Origin: Brachionus plicatilis
Taxonomy: Eukaryota; Rotifera; Eurotatoria; Ploima; Brachionidae
NCBI GenBank assembly: GCA_010279815.1
Contig: QEOQ01000206.1
Span: 385,328 to 449,327, forward strand
Length of the DNA stretch: 64,000 nucleotides
Direction of reading: 5' to 3'
Position 1 is the first letter of the stretch, and the number at the start of each line of letters is the position of its first letter. A program made the translations under genes and the position numbers. Below the pieces are notes generated by a model. That model ran no database searches and was not told where the DNA came from. It saw only the letters and a program-made list of their open reading frames with translations. Positions 36,790-48,517 of the stretch are shown here, in pieces.

Positions 36790-37710
36790 ATTTTTTATTT
36801 TATTTTAGAAAAATCCTTGACTCCTGACTTTAAATTAAGAATAAGCGCAAAAGTTTGCTTTTACTCTAATAATTTTGAATTTCTTCTCGAGTAAACTTAG
36901 AGAATTCTAGAGTTAAATTCGAAATTAGAAAAAAATTAGAAGTTAATCTTTTAAAAGTTAAAAAAACAATTCGATTTAATAGCCTAAAAAACTGTATATG
37001 TTAAAAAAAATCGGTTAAAAAATTTAAAGAATATTAATATTAATATTATTAATATTTTTATATATATTATTGAATATATTAAAAGAATATTGGAAGTTAT
37101 TGAAATTTGGTCTGAAGATTCAATTCCCTAAGAGGATTTCGATTAGTTGGCTGTTGTCTATTTGTGTTTCCGGTTTAAGTAGACACTGTTGTAACATATG
37201 TTCTTGGATCTATATATATTTTTTTGAGCAATATTGCGGAAGAGCAAAAGTTTTATTTTGACCAGACAAAAAAGGGTTGGTTATTTTGGACGGACCAAAC
37301 CAAATCCCAACTTTCAATAACTTCCAATATCGCAACTAGTTCAAATAAAGAAACAACTAATGTAACTACAGTACAGCAAAATCAATTAATACTTAAGAGA
37401 CATGGTAGAAAAGGCTACCTCGGGACGAAAATGGTAAAATTATTAGGCAAAATAAATGTTTTTAAACAGTCTTTTAGGCTTTTTTAGGCTAAATCGAATT
37501 TTTTATTTAACTTTTACGCTTAGAATAAAAACAAAAATTAGAGTAAAGGTAAATTTTTATATTTTTTTAATTTCGAATTTAACTCTACAATTCTTTAAGT
37601 TTATTCCAGAAAAAATTCGAAATTATTCTAAGAGTGAAAGCAAACTTTTGCGCTCAGTCTCTAAGCTTAAAATCAGGAGTCGTGGTTTATTCAAAAAAAA
37701 AATAAAAAAA
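36790..37710. mobile_element. Foldback element with ~170-bp inverted arms
   Basis: The arm at about 36810-37000 (GACTCCTGACTTTA, GCGCAAAAGTTTGCTTT, GAGTTAAATTCGAAATTA, TTCGATTTA.GCCTAAAAAA) is repeated in reverse complement at about 37475-37690. A second, shorter inverted repeat lies inside: AATATTGGAAGTTATTGAAA near 37088 and its complement near 37306-37330. The interior (37224-37450) holds a GC-richer plus-strand open stretch (DQTKKGWLFWTDQTKS, VQQNQLILKRHGRKGYLG) that I do not recognise. Outer ends and target-site duplication are not clear. Confidence 0.7.
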
Positions 37711-37879
37711 TTTTTTTACATGGCTTCGATGGTATTAGTTATAGATTAAACCTAATTTTAACATTATTAAAAGAGTATTGGTCACAAGTTAACGGTAATA
37801 AAAAATTACTATTAATTTAAAAATTAATTTAAAATATGATTGCTTTTTCATATGGAAAAAAAATGATCGAACTTAACTA

Positions 37880-38390
37880 GAGATTGAACAATTTTTTCAC
37901 ATTAATTAGCCTGGAGACGGCTAACTGTATATCACACCTTGAAGAATGGAATTTATTGTGCTCGAAACAGCATGGTTCTGTGGCAAATAGGTCTTGCATA
38001 ACCAAAGTACTTGAATCACAAGATGTGATAACACAAAGAAAAGCTAGTAATAAATGTATCAATTTTTTTACGCTGATTTTGAAAAAGCTTGTGACAGACC
38101 ATCGTATTCAAATTAATTACAAAATCAATGGCAAATGGAAAAGCAGACAATCAATGAGTTTTAATTGGTAACACATCATCTGAATTTAGACCAATACTGT
38201 GTGGATTTCCACAGAACTTTGTTCTTGGTCCTCTCTTATTAATTATATATTTAAGTTCAAGTTCAAGGTAAATTAAAAGGCTAGAGCCCTTACTTAATTA
38301 TAGACTGACTAACTTGGAAAATGAAGCTGAAAATTATCAAGTGTAAGCAAATAGAATTTTGGCAAAAATAATCAAAAGCATAAGTATATG
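37880..38390 (+). mobile_element. LINE reverse transcriptase relic
   Basis: Plus frames carry RT blocks: LLCSKQHGSVANRSCITKVL (QHGFxxxRSC...L), FFTLILKKLVTDHRIQIN (region of the first catalytic Asp, degraded), and VWISTELCSWSSLINYIF (PQGSVLGPLLF in a shifted frame). Stops and frameshifts are frequent. The relic runs into the MITE at 38392. Confidence 0.65.
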
Positions 38391-38391
38391 T

Positions 38392-38662
38392 TAGGGTTGG
38401 TCAGCTGATTAATAGTAATCGGTTTAAATCATCAAATAAAAATATTTATTTTTTAAATGCATAAAATATATTTTTTTTCTATTTATTGAAAAAATTAATT
38501 TTGTCAAAAAAAAATTTTCGATTTTAATTAGAATTTAAAATTTAAAAAATCAAATATTTTTTAAACTCGAGTTTTGATTACGAGTTTGTGTTTTCTAACT
38601 GGTTTTATTTTTTAATTGGTATTTAAAAATCGAATAGGTTTTTGACTTGCTGACCAACCTTA
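38392..38662. mobile_element. hAT-like MITE (271 bp)
   Basis: Ends are TAGGGTTGGTCAGCTGA and, reversed, TAAGGTTGGTCAGCAAG, a 14-of-17 match starting with the TAxGG pattern common in hAT ends. There is no coding capacity, and the interior is AT-rich with partial self-complementarity. I could not find a clean 8-bp target duplication. It sits at the 3' side of the LINE relic. Confidence 0.6.
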
Positions 38663-40940
38663 GTTAGCAGAGACTGAAATAGCGTTCCTGTTACAAAGGA
38701 TATAAATTTTGACAAGAATTTTAGTCAAACAGTTACTTAAGCTTTTTTCAGTATTAGGTATGTTTCTAAAAGCATTCACTATATTTACTTGTATTAGAAA
38801 CATTTGTTTCTTTTTCAAGTATTTTATTTTATTTCTGACCGATTGGCACATCCTTAATAACATCATGCCACATTTTTACATTAATAATTTCTTTAAAAAG
38901 TTAAAAATTTTTCTAAAAAATTAAAATTGAAAAAAATAATAAAAATGAACTAGTCTCATAAAAACTGAAAATTTAACAAAAAAATTTAACTTCCGATTCA
39001 AGAATTAACTCTTTCGGATAGAAATATAAAAAGTAACATAAAATAGAAAGAAGTTTAGATTTTCAGTAAATTAGTAAATAAGTTAATAAAATATTTAAAT
39101 AAATTAAATTAAAAATAAAAATTATTATGTATAGCTTATTTATTATTATTGTTATTGTATTATGAAAGATAATTTACTAAAAAACTCTTTAACTGAACAA
39201 CCGTACATAAATTACCAATGATTTAATTAATCAAAGAGTTATGATGATTTAAAAATTTTACAAATTAAATTAACTAATAAAATAAATTGTAATTAAAATA
39301 TTTTCAAGTTTTCAAAAACGAATTTTTAAAAGTTTAATTAATTTTACGGTGGATGAATTTGCAATTTTTAAAACTAGAATAATAAATTAAATATTTTCTC
39401 CAATGTACAAAAAAAATCGAATAAATTCTATTTATTTAAAAATTTTAAGATAAGATCATTTTTAAAAATCCAAAATAACTCTGTGGTGTAGCATCACAGA
39501 AACTGACGTAATTCTGTTATTAACACCACTAAATAAAATGCATTTTAATCTAAAATCCCGATTTCTATTAAATAAATTTAAAGAATTGTAATAACCATAT
39601 TTTTTTCATTTCAGTCACATTTTTTTTCATAGTATCAACCAACATATTTTTTTTTCCGGTTAAGAAAATTAAACTTTATTTAAGTAACAATTTTCTTTCC
39701 GATCTTTTAATTAAATCACGCAAGTATTTTGATAAATAAATTTAAAATTTAAACTAAAATAATTGATAATTGCTTATTATTCATTAAATTTAAACATGAT
39801 ATCGAAAAATATTTTAATAAAATTTTCAGCTATGACAGATAGTAGAATCACAAGTTTCATTAGAATAAATGAAACAATGTAACAAATATATTTATTGAGT
39901 GCACTATTTTGGGTGAAAATTCTTTATTTTACGCAAATAGTATCAGTTGGTATCCGAATCCATTTAATGTTTACATCAGTACCAAGCTTTTTTCTAGCTT
40001 ATAAACTTGGATTTTTTGACCATTTTATACTTTGCCTTCAACTGCCAATGGACTCATTAATTTATATTGTGACAGTCAACGCATCTTTTGCCATTATTAA
40101 TGAGATCGCTTTTTTTATTTCAGCTTTGACATATTCAGCTTTTCAAGTTAAAAGTCTTAGTTTGTTTCGGGTTTTCATGATCCTCATCGGCTTATCATCT
40201 CTACTGAATTAATTTTCATTTTGGTGTGAAAGTACGAAGATTATATTGAAAATTTTAGATGGTGATTTGAAAAAAAAAGATTTTCAATATGGAAGATTTA
40301 ACTAAAGTAAAGAATATTCTTATTAAAAATATTTTGTCGACTATTTTAGAAACGATCTGATGTCAGTAAGAATGTATAAAAAAAATTATATTGAGTTTTC
40401 TAAATTAATTAAAAAAATATTTCTTATACCTTAAAATTAGGTTAAAATTAAGTAATTTATGTATTTTTTTATTTGAATTTAGATTCGAAAACTGAATGCA
40501 TATCTTTGAGTAAATTTTTTTTAAATAGAAAGAATAGGTTAAAAAATTAATAATTTAGTTAAATAAATAATTAATACTCATAAATTAGCTTTTAATGTTT
40601 AATAAAAAAGATTAAAAAATGTTGAAAATACATAGACAAATTAAATAGTTTATTTAAAGGTAAGTTAAATTTGAGCTTAGCTGAAATTTTAAAACATAAG
40701 CATTTGAAATATTGCTTTTCGAAAATTTATATAAAATGTTTAATTCATATAATATATTTTTTAAAATAATCAGCGTCATATTTTATGTAAAGCATTATTG
40801 GAATCACTAGAAGAAAAAAAAAGCTTATTTAAATGACAATTTTGTTTGAATAAGCAAGTCTAATTAGACACGAATAAACTCAGATATAAATTATCTAACA
40901 TTTGGTTTTATTTAAATTAGATTTTTTAAAAATTTCAGCA
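38663..40940. other. Intergenic region upstream of HMBS
   Basis: Mostly featureless AT-rich sequence. A hydrophobic open stretch at 39895-40212 (plus) is described separately. HMBS seems to have a 5' leader acceptor (AATTTCAG at 40938) just before its ATG, so an untranslated first exon may lie in here. Confidence 0.4.
39895..40212 (+). other. Hydrophobic open stretch, doubtful gene
   Basis: About 105 codons without a stop, rich in Phe, Leu, Ile and Ser with three or four membrane-like segments (SFFLAYKLGFFDHFILCLQL, INEIAFFISALTYSAF). Composition is less AT-biased than the flank. There is no ATG at the start (the next is at about 39967) and no obvious partner exon. T-rich DNA tends to give such frames by chance. 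It could be an exon of a membrane protein; unassigned. Confidence 0.25.
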
Positions 40941-42237
40941 ATGAGTTCAGAAAATTTAACATCAAACCAACTTGGTGATTCAATACCAAACAAAAGAACT
41001 CATTTTAAGATAGGTTCTAGAAAAAGCAAACTAGCTATGGTACAATCTGAATAGTAAATTTTTTAAAATTAAATATTAAAGTTTATTAAATTAATTAATT
41101 TTTTTTCCAAGCATCAAATCACGAATGGAAGAAATGTACCCCGATTTTACTTTTGAAATAGTTAATTTTGACACCAAAGGAGACAAAATACTGAATATAG
41201 CTCTTCCTAAAATAGGCGACAAAGGATTATTTACCAAAGAGTTAGAAGACGCGTTGCTGAGTAATCGCATTGACTTTGTTGTTCATTCTTTGAAAGACAT
41301 GCCTTGCCAAACTCTACCGGACAACTTGATTATTTCCGGAGTTCCTGAACGAGAAGATCCCAGTGATTCGTTGGTAATAGCAAAGCGGTGGACTGAGAGC
41401 AAAAAATCTCTGGATGATTTCGAAGAGAACAGAATAATTGGCACCAGCTCATTGCGAAGAATATCTCAGCTAAAAGAAAAATACCCCAAGCTAAAATTTG
41501 AGACTATACGTGGCAACCTGCAGACTCGACTGAGCAAAATGGACGATGAGGAAAAATTCGATGCCATAATACTCGCAACAGCAGGCCTAAAACGAATGAA
41601 ATATGATGATAGAATTTCTCAGATACTGCCGCCTGAAATTTGTTTACACGCAGTCAGTCAAGGTGCTCTTGGTGTTGAATCTCGAAGAAATGACATTGAA
41701 GTAATTCGCATGCTCAACAGGCTAAATGACGAGGAAACCCTGTTACGATGCATAGCAGAGCGAACTTTTTTGGCCAAGCTAGAAGGTGGATGCAGTGCTC
41801 CAATTGGTATCAATTCTAGTATCATCAAAAACTCCATCATTCTAGAAGGAGCTGTTTTTGACCTAGAAGGAACGAGGAGAATTCAAGACAGATTCGAGAT
41901 GAATTTCCAAGATTCGCCTGGTGATTGTCCTCTATTGACCATTATGAATGAACAATCTGATTTGAATAAGACTAAGAGTGTTGAAAGTCCTAAGCGAAAC
42001 TTGGAAGACTCCCAAGATAATGACCATAGTCCAAAGCGGGCTAAATTAGACCAAAATGAAGAAAAATCTTTAGAGCCGAGTGTAAAACATTTTTGTTTTT
42101 TAACAGACTTGAACATAGATGAGAATAAAATGCTAAAAGCTGAATTATGTGGTTTACACTTGGCCCAAAAACTAAAGGACAAAGGTGCTGATTTGTTAAT
42201 TAATGAGATAAAAATAAAAGTTCACGGGAGTCTTTAA
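40941..42237 (+). CDS. HMBS: Hydroxymethylbilane synthase (porphobilinogen deaminase)
   Basis: Two exons: 40941-41053 and 41112-42237 (412 residues), split codon TA/C, 58-nt intron. The enzyme joins four porphobilinogens to hydroxymethylbilane in cytosolic haem synthesis. Visible: IGSRKSKLAMVQSEYIKSRM at the N-terminus, TKGDKILNIALPKIGDKGLF, VVHSLKDMP, GVPEREDPSD, IGTSSLRR, RGNLQTRLSKMD, DAIILATAGLKRM and LEGGCSAPIG, with the dipyrromethane-cofactor cysteine at about 265. Human HMBS is 361 residues. The excess is mostly an insertion in domain 3 at about 316-356, hydrophilic and carrying PKR and SPKRAK clusters that look like a nuclear localisation signal. The C-terminal helix (LHLAQKLKDKGADLL) is normal. 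An acceptor-like CAG directly before the ATG suggests a spliced 5' UTR. Confidence 0.97.
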
Positions 42238-43489
42238 TTATTAAAAAGTGCTTTATTTAATATATTAAATCTTTATTATGTGTTGAATCAAAATTTTAAT
42301 TTGTTATATTGTTTCTGATTAAAACTATTTTTAATAATGGAAATTATTTTAAAGCAATTATTATTTAACATTTAAAAGAATTCAAATATTGTACTTATTT
42401 AAGTAACAAAAATTTTAATAGATTAAATGAATTAATCGAGTTTAAAAGAAAGCAAATGACGAAAAGAAAATTATTTTTTTAGAAAAACAGCCAAGTTTAT
42501 TTCAAAGTAAAATATAAAATATATTTTATTTTAAAAATTTTTTAGATAATTGCGTATATTCTTTGCCATATTTTTTAATTATTGTTTTTGAATAAAAAGT
42601 TTAATTATTTTTTTCTTTTTTTTTGAACAAAAAGCATTTTATTAGTAAATTTTATTGTTTACAAGTTGTGCTCTTCGATTACGACAAAAATTATGAATTA
42701 ATTGACAGTCTGCAGTAAAAGAAAAACTCAAGGAGAAACTGAATGACAGAAAATCATGAAATAAAAAATTCAATTTTTTTAATTAAAACCATTTAATGTA
42801 ACTAATTAAATGAAAATTAAATTCAATATAAATGTTACAGCTAACATAAAATAGTTCTCAAGTTTTACAGCTGCCTTGTGTTACTTGTGTCGTTTTTATT
42901 TAAATGTTTTTTGAAATTCAATATAAATAGAACTAAAACACAAAAAATATTTAAATTTTTATTCAAGAAGGCGCAAAAAACAATCAAACTTTTTCTAAAG
43001 TTGTTTTCAATTTAAATTAAAAAAAAAACAAAATTATTAAAACTGAAAAATCATGTCTGAATTTTTTTAATTTTTTCATAATTTTATAATTTCATGATCA
43101 AACACTGAATAATAAATTAATTTTTGAAATTTTTTACTTTAAAGTAAATAACCACTTCACCTTTAAATTGAAATTAAAATAAATAATTTTTAATTTTTGA
43201 GTGAACATTTTTTCATTAGTTGTTTTTTATTTTTTGTGATAAATCTTTAATATCATCTAATTCTTAATATTATATTTTATTTAAATTTAATCTTTGAAAA
43301 TTTTACAATGTGACGATTATTACGTTTCTAATTCATTTTCTAAACTTATTGTATTTTTTCCAAGAGTTAAGACTTGTTTTAACAATATTCAATAATTTCA
43401 ATAATTTTCTTTACCAATCATCAACAATTCAATATTACAAAAACATGAAGAAAATTTAGATTCAAGAATTTGATGATACTAAAAATTTA
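42238..43489. other. AT-rich intergenic, no gene seen
   Basis: No supportable frame or RNA. It follows the HMBS stop; AATAAA-like words are abundant, so no single polyadenylation site can be picked. Confidence 0.45.
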
Positions 43490-43657
43490 TTATCTGATAA
43501 TTTTTGGAAGCCTAAAATTAAAATTTAAACTTAATGATTTTAATGATAAATAAAACGCATTGACAGAACCATGAGTTAATTTCATTTGACTCTCACAATA
43601 AATATTTCTTATTTGATCTGAATTGAATTTGTCAGGTATTGATTTTAAAGGTAAATT
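43490..43657 (-). CDS. Duplicated candidate last exon of the LAP gene (copy 2)
   Basis: Minus-strand open stretch of 55 codons plus stop, preceded by a strong acceptor (T-run then CAG at 43658-43660). It begins [20 protein letters not shown], then CES, and continues QMKLTHGSVNAFYLSLKSLS. The first 23 codons and part of the upstream intron are a diverged copy of 44993-44925 and the following intron, about 1.3 kb away. It could be an alternative 3' exon of the LRR gene at 45.6-48.5 kb or a dead copy. Confidence 0.4.
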   Translation of the reverse strand, partial: NLPLKSIPDKFNSDQIRNIYCESQMKLTHGSVNAFYLSLKSLSLNFNFRLPKIIR

Positions 43658-44289
43658 CTGAAAAAAAAATACAACCTTTTTCAAAGTTATTAATTAACAA
43701 AATTGAAGTATTAGGCCATAAAAAAGTTTTTTCATTTTTATTCTTTATATTTTTGTTTATAAAATTTACAATACAGGGACAGATTTAGACGACAGAAAAT
43801 CTTATTGCTCTTATTAAAAATTTTAAAATTAAACAAGTGACTTAAAATTAAGCAAGGTGCAAGAAGCAATCTGAATAATAAAATTGGATTTTTCTTGAAA
43901 AAAATTTTCTTTAAAGATTTCAAACTAATTGACATTTTTCCAAGTTATAAATTAGCCAAATTTCTTAATAGTAAAAAAAATCAAATATTAGATCTTGGAA
44001 ATTGTACAAAAAATTGGAGTTAAAGAAGAAATTTTAAATAAAATCTAAATGTAGAATATGTGAACATTAGTTTAAATTTTGTGAAAAATTTCATCATTTT
44101 GACTTGATTAATGAGATATAGACAATGAGAATACTAAAAAGTAAAAAACTTTCTGTACTTTTTGTACTCTTTCTAAAATTTAATTCATTTGGCCCTGTTC
44201 CTTTTTGTAATTTCTGTACTTTCTGTTCTTTTTCATATTTAAAATAAAGATTTTAATTAATTAATAGTTTAAATATTTATATTAATTTG
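43658..44289. other. AT-rich spacer between the duplicated exons
   Basis: No supported gene. The minus-strand frame at 43738-43935 is low-complexity. The first ~60 bp belong to the duplicated intron segment. Confidence 0.4.
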
Positions 44290-44540
44290 AACTTTTAGAG
44301 GAACGCCGATTAAGAGGTGACTTGAACCAAATGTATAAGATTGTGCACAAGGTTGAGCATATAGAATTGGTAAATAATGTAAATTATGCTAAAAGTTTAT
44401 CTCTAAATATAAGAATATCAAATGATAAAAAGTTTTTAAGGGAAATAAACAAAAGAGGACGGTATCGCTACAATTTCTTAATGAATAGAGTTGTTGAGAC
44501 ATGGAACAGCTTAATACTTTTTTTTAATACTTTTTATTAG
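44290..44540 (+). mobile_element. LINE RT C-terminal fragment
   Basis: The plus frame reads RRLRGDLNQMYKIVHKVEHI, then GRYRYNFLMNRVVETWNSL. The RRxRGDLxxxYKIV and FxNRVVxxWNSL motifs are the C-terminal region of non-LTR reverse transcriptases. The end of the ORF (LPxxVV...FK) is replaced by AT-rich sequence. Confidence 0.75.
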
Positions 44541-44849
44541 TTAAAAAAATATTTTAAATTATTGAATTTAGAAAAAAAAAACAAATTTTTATTTGATGTA
44601 ATTTAAATAAAATAAAATACCAAATTGTTACATAAAATTTTATAAATTTGTTCATTCAATAAGAAAGTCAATCATAACATCAGTAAAATATAAATTCAAT
44701 AATTTTAAGAAAAATAAATCCTTATTGAAAATTATAAAAATAAAATTGGTAATTCAAATTTTCCAGTTTGAATGAAATGGAGACGGTATATTAACGACGA
44801 AAAATTCTCCTTTCAACATTCACATTCAAAACATTGTTTGAATGCAGTG

Positions 44850-47800
44850 TCAAATTCCATTCATTCGATTCACCGATTTGTGCACCCTGAATGCTTTTTC
44901 CCGCTCGTAGTTAACTCCACTCGGACTCTCACAATAAATATTTCTTATTTGATCTGAATTGTAATTGTCTGGTATTGATTTTAAAAGTAAATTCTAAAAA
45001 AAAATATAATCAATTTCAAAGTAATAAATTAACAAAATTGAAAGTGTCTATTTTATTTTTAATATTAACTTAAATTAGAACTATTTTTCAAGTTCTGATA
45101 ATAATTATATGATTTTTTTTTAAATTTTGTTAAATTCTTCAGGTCTTTTGATAAAAATTCCATTTTTTTATTATTATTTTCTTATTTTTTTGGATTAGAC
45201 TTTAAGTAACATTTTTATATTTCTTTATTATTATATATTAATAACGTATATATTTTATTTATATTCGAATTTAAGGAATAAAAAACTAAAATTTTAAATA
45301 GAATTAATTTGGCCATAATTTGCCCAAATTTTCGTTTATAGACAACAATCCTGTATGCTTAATAGAAATATATGTGGTAGTTCCATAAGTAGTAAATAGA
45401 GCTTGTTACAGAAAAAATGTAATATTTAAGTAAAAAATTAAATCAATATCGTGATAAAAAAAACCTAAAGCTAATCATTTTAATAGCTTTCAATTAAATT
45501 ATTAAAACCTTGTTTCAATAGTTTAAGAGCAAGTAAATTTTAATAATAAGATTTTTTTATGCCATATCAACCATTTAAATATAGCCTGTAGCTTTTTTAT
45601 TTGTCAATTTATTTAAGTAAAAAAAATTACCCCATGGTCAAATATTGGCAAATCACTGGTGAATCTTATTGAATTTTGTCTCGTCGTATTTTCATAATCG
45701 CCGTAGCCCAAGTTTTCCATGTCATTGTTAAAATAATCCTTTGAATTGTAATTAAGTAATAAATTTTTATCTATTGACTTTTTAGAATGGTTGTTTTTTG
45801 AAATCTGTGGTCCAAAATTGTCATATAGCTGATGAACACTAATGTCGTCCAAATAACGCTTGCGGACATTAATTTCATTAATTGCCGAATATTTTAGATT
45901 TTCTTGGTATAACAACACTTAGAATATAACTAAATTTAGATAAAAATCTTACCTCTATTTCTGCTTATTTGTTCCTGTGGAAATAAGTAGCAAGTCAAGA
46001 AGCGCTTACCGGTTTTGTCTTTCTCTTGCTGAAGTTGAATCAAAGGTTTTGTCTTAGTTAAAAAAATTAAGTATTTTCTAATTTTGAATTTTAGTGATCT
46101 CACTTGATTTTCCGAGAGCCAGAGGGCTTGCAGTTCTTTTAATTTGCTTATGGAATAAGGCAAGCACTGTAGCATGTTGGCACTAAGATTTAATACTTTA
46201 AGTCTACTTAAGCGGCCAATTTCATCCGGAATATATGAAAGTTTATTTTCCCTCATAGACAACAAACTTATGCAGCCGCAACTTCCAATCTATGGATAAA
46301 AAAAATAGCAAAAAAAATATTTAATTCAATTTTCAAGAGCCTACATCAGGCGGAAGATAAGATAACTCATTTTCATCCAAGTATAAGGTTCTTAAATTTC
46401 TGAGAAGACCGATTGTGCTCGGAATTTCAATTATGAAATTATGACTCAGAACTAGCTCATACAAAGAACTTAGGCTAAATATAAGAAAAAATTTAAATTT
46501 TTTAAAAAAAATTTTATAAATGAGAAACTTACCCACCAATTGAAGATGGAAGCTTGGTAAGCTGGTTTAAATCGAGTTTTAAAATTGTCAAATTTAATAA
46601 ACGTCCTAAAAAGGTAGAAAAAGGAAAAAAGTCTTGAAAACAGTTTTATGAATTTTCTTTCATTTTATTCAAAAATTGCTCTTTTTTATCTAGGAAAATT
46701 TTTTTCAAATCAACTCGAATCAAATTTGGGCCATGTCGACTTTGTAATCAAGTGTTCACAAAAAAATGTGATCATAGGTCTCATGACCAGAATGTGATCC
46801 TTGATCGATGATCACATATTTTGTGCCCAAAACGTCCATTAATTAACCCAAGAATAAAAGTGTTTTTTTTTATGATCAGTAAAAACATTTTATGATCAGA
46901 AAAACTTCTAATTTTTACTAAAATTTACTTGAGCTTTATAAAATATTTAGTTCTTAAATAAAAAAATAAGAAAAATTTTATTCATTTATGTTTCTTGGAC
47001 ATGTGCAATTTAACGCCCTTTTCATTTTTCATAAATTCACCACATATGCTATAGGCCATCGGATTTGGATGCTTGCTCAATGCTTTTTTTGCTGCCAACT
47101 TGGCTTCATCAGAAGCTGGTGCCAGAGCCATTTCTTTATAAATGACTGACTTTTCTTTAACGGTTTTCTAATCTAACTCGTCAAATTTTTGTTCAAAGCT
47201 CTTATCAAATTCATTATTTATTTCTTGAAAAAATTTTTTTGGTGATCAAAATGATCACATTCTGGAAATGAGAGCTATGATCACATTTTTTTGTGAACAC
47301 TTGATTACAATGTGGACATGATCTTCAAATTTATTTTGTAAAAAATTTAAGTTATTCCAAAAAAAAATTTCCCTAAAAAATAATTAACAATTTTTGTATA
47401 GAATGGAGGAAAATTCTCAAAGCCTTAAAAAATTTGACTTACCAATTGTGTCAGGCAATCCTACCAGGTTATTTTCGGATAAATGCAAATCAGTTAGACT
47501 AGTACATTCTCCTAATTCTTCTGGCAAATATCTCAATTTATTTTTACTCAAATCAAAAAAAGCAAGTTTTTTAAGATTTCCAATATCCTTCAAAAAAAAT
47601 TAATTCACATGTCAGATTTTTCTTTTTAATTACCGAAGAAATAAATTCAAGCTTGTTATTATCAATACACAGCTCATGCAAATTGATTAAACTACTTAGG
47701 ACTTCAGGCTAAATTTTTTTTTTAATTAATAAAATCTCTAAATTTAATAAAAATAATAAAATTTACAAATGTATCAAATTCATTAGTTCCAATGTCCAGT

Positions 47801-48517
47801 CGTTCTAAATCAATCAACCTACTCATGGATTTAGGTAGATTTTTGAGCCGATTTTCTCTAACTTCCAGAACCTTAAGATTACAAAGTCTGCCAAAATATT
47901 GCCAAAATCAATTTTTGAAAGAGAATAAACCCGTTTTTACCTGCCAAAACTGCCGGGTAAATACTCCAAAAAAGTATCATTCAAATAGAGCTCTTTAAGA
48001 TTAAGCAACATCATGAAGCCTTCAGGAAGCCTTGGACAAAAAAATTTTAGGAATTTTTTTCTCATACTAATTCAAATACCTTCCAATCGGGTTAACACTT
48101 GCTTCGAAAACACATAATTTTTTACAGCATTTTATGGTGTCTGGTATTTCCCGGATATCATTTTTGCTGATGTCAATTTTTTCCAAGTTAATTAAATTGG
48201 CCACTGCCGCTGGTAGCGCTTGAAATTCATTGTCTGTCAAACACAAAATTCGCAGGCCGTAACACTGGAACAGCCACTAGAGAGATAAAATGAGATCAAT
48301 TTTTGCCAAAAATAGCTGCGGCAAAGTGCCGACTTACCCTTGGAAGTTCATTGATTCGATTGGCATCCAAAAAAAGCTCCTCAAGTGATCGTTCATGCAA
48401 AATTATTTCCTCGGGCACATAAGTTAAATTGTTGTGCGAATAACTAAGTACACTTATTTCTTTGGGTTCATTTCTGCTCCCGCTACAGCTGAATTTGCCG
48501 ATTCCAAAAAATGGCAT
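44850..48517 (-). CDS. LAP-family leucine-rich-repeat scaffold (Erbin/LRRC7/Scribble-like)
   Basis: Exons: 48517-48338, 48276-48080, 48030-47941, 47887-47767, 47708-47634, 47587-47443, 46605-46533, 46474-46345, 46289-46104, 46052-45953, 45917-45631 (528 codons in phase), then probably 44993-44850. LAP proteins are cortical polarity and junction scaffolds. The N-terminus has [14 protein letters not shown] and [17 protein letters not shown], and about 16 LRRs follow ([54 protein letters not shown]). The LAP-specific tail is [20 protein letters not shown] then [14 protein letters not shown] and KPLI resemble Erbin and LRRC7 more than Scribble. No PDZ domain is visible, so it is short (about 575 residues), like LRRC1. 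If the last intron is not spliced, the frame stops at 45613. A mobile element fills the 837-bp intron at 46606-47442. Confidence 0.9.
46728..47324. mobile_element. hAT-like element in a LAP-gene intron, carrying a zinc-finger-like relic
   Basis: Terminal inverted repeats of about 50 bp (starting GGGCCATGTC; sharing TTGTAATCAAGTGTTCACAA then AAAAATGTGATCATAG) end at 47324. An 8-bp target duplication TCAAATTT lies at 46720-46727 and 47325-47332. Total 597 bp. Inside, the minus strand at about 47215-46985 carries decayed coding: [13 protein letters not shown], stop, [20 protein letters not shown], then [20 protein letters not shown] and KHK, like a C2H2 finger whose first cysteine is now Tyr. 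It is non-autonomous and lies fully within the intron. Confidence 0.88.

Noticed and set aside
41658..42182. Minus-strand open frames over HMBS
   Set aside because: Antisense shadows of the HMBS exon.
43738..43935. Minus-strand frame of 65 codons
   Set aside because: Low-complexity Lys/Phe/Leu translation without start context or homology.
47394..47998. Plus-strand open frames near 47.4-48.0 kb
   Set aside because: Antisense to the LRR exons; the minus strand has LRR consensus and matching splice phases.
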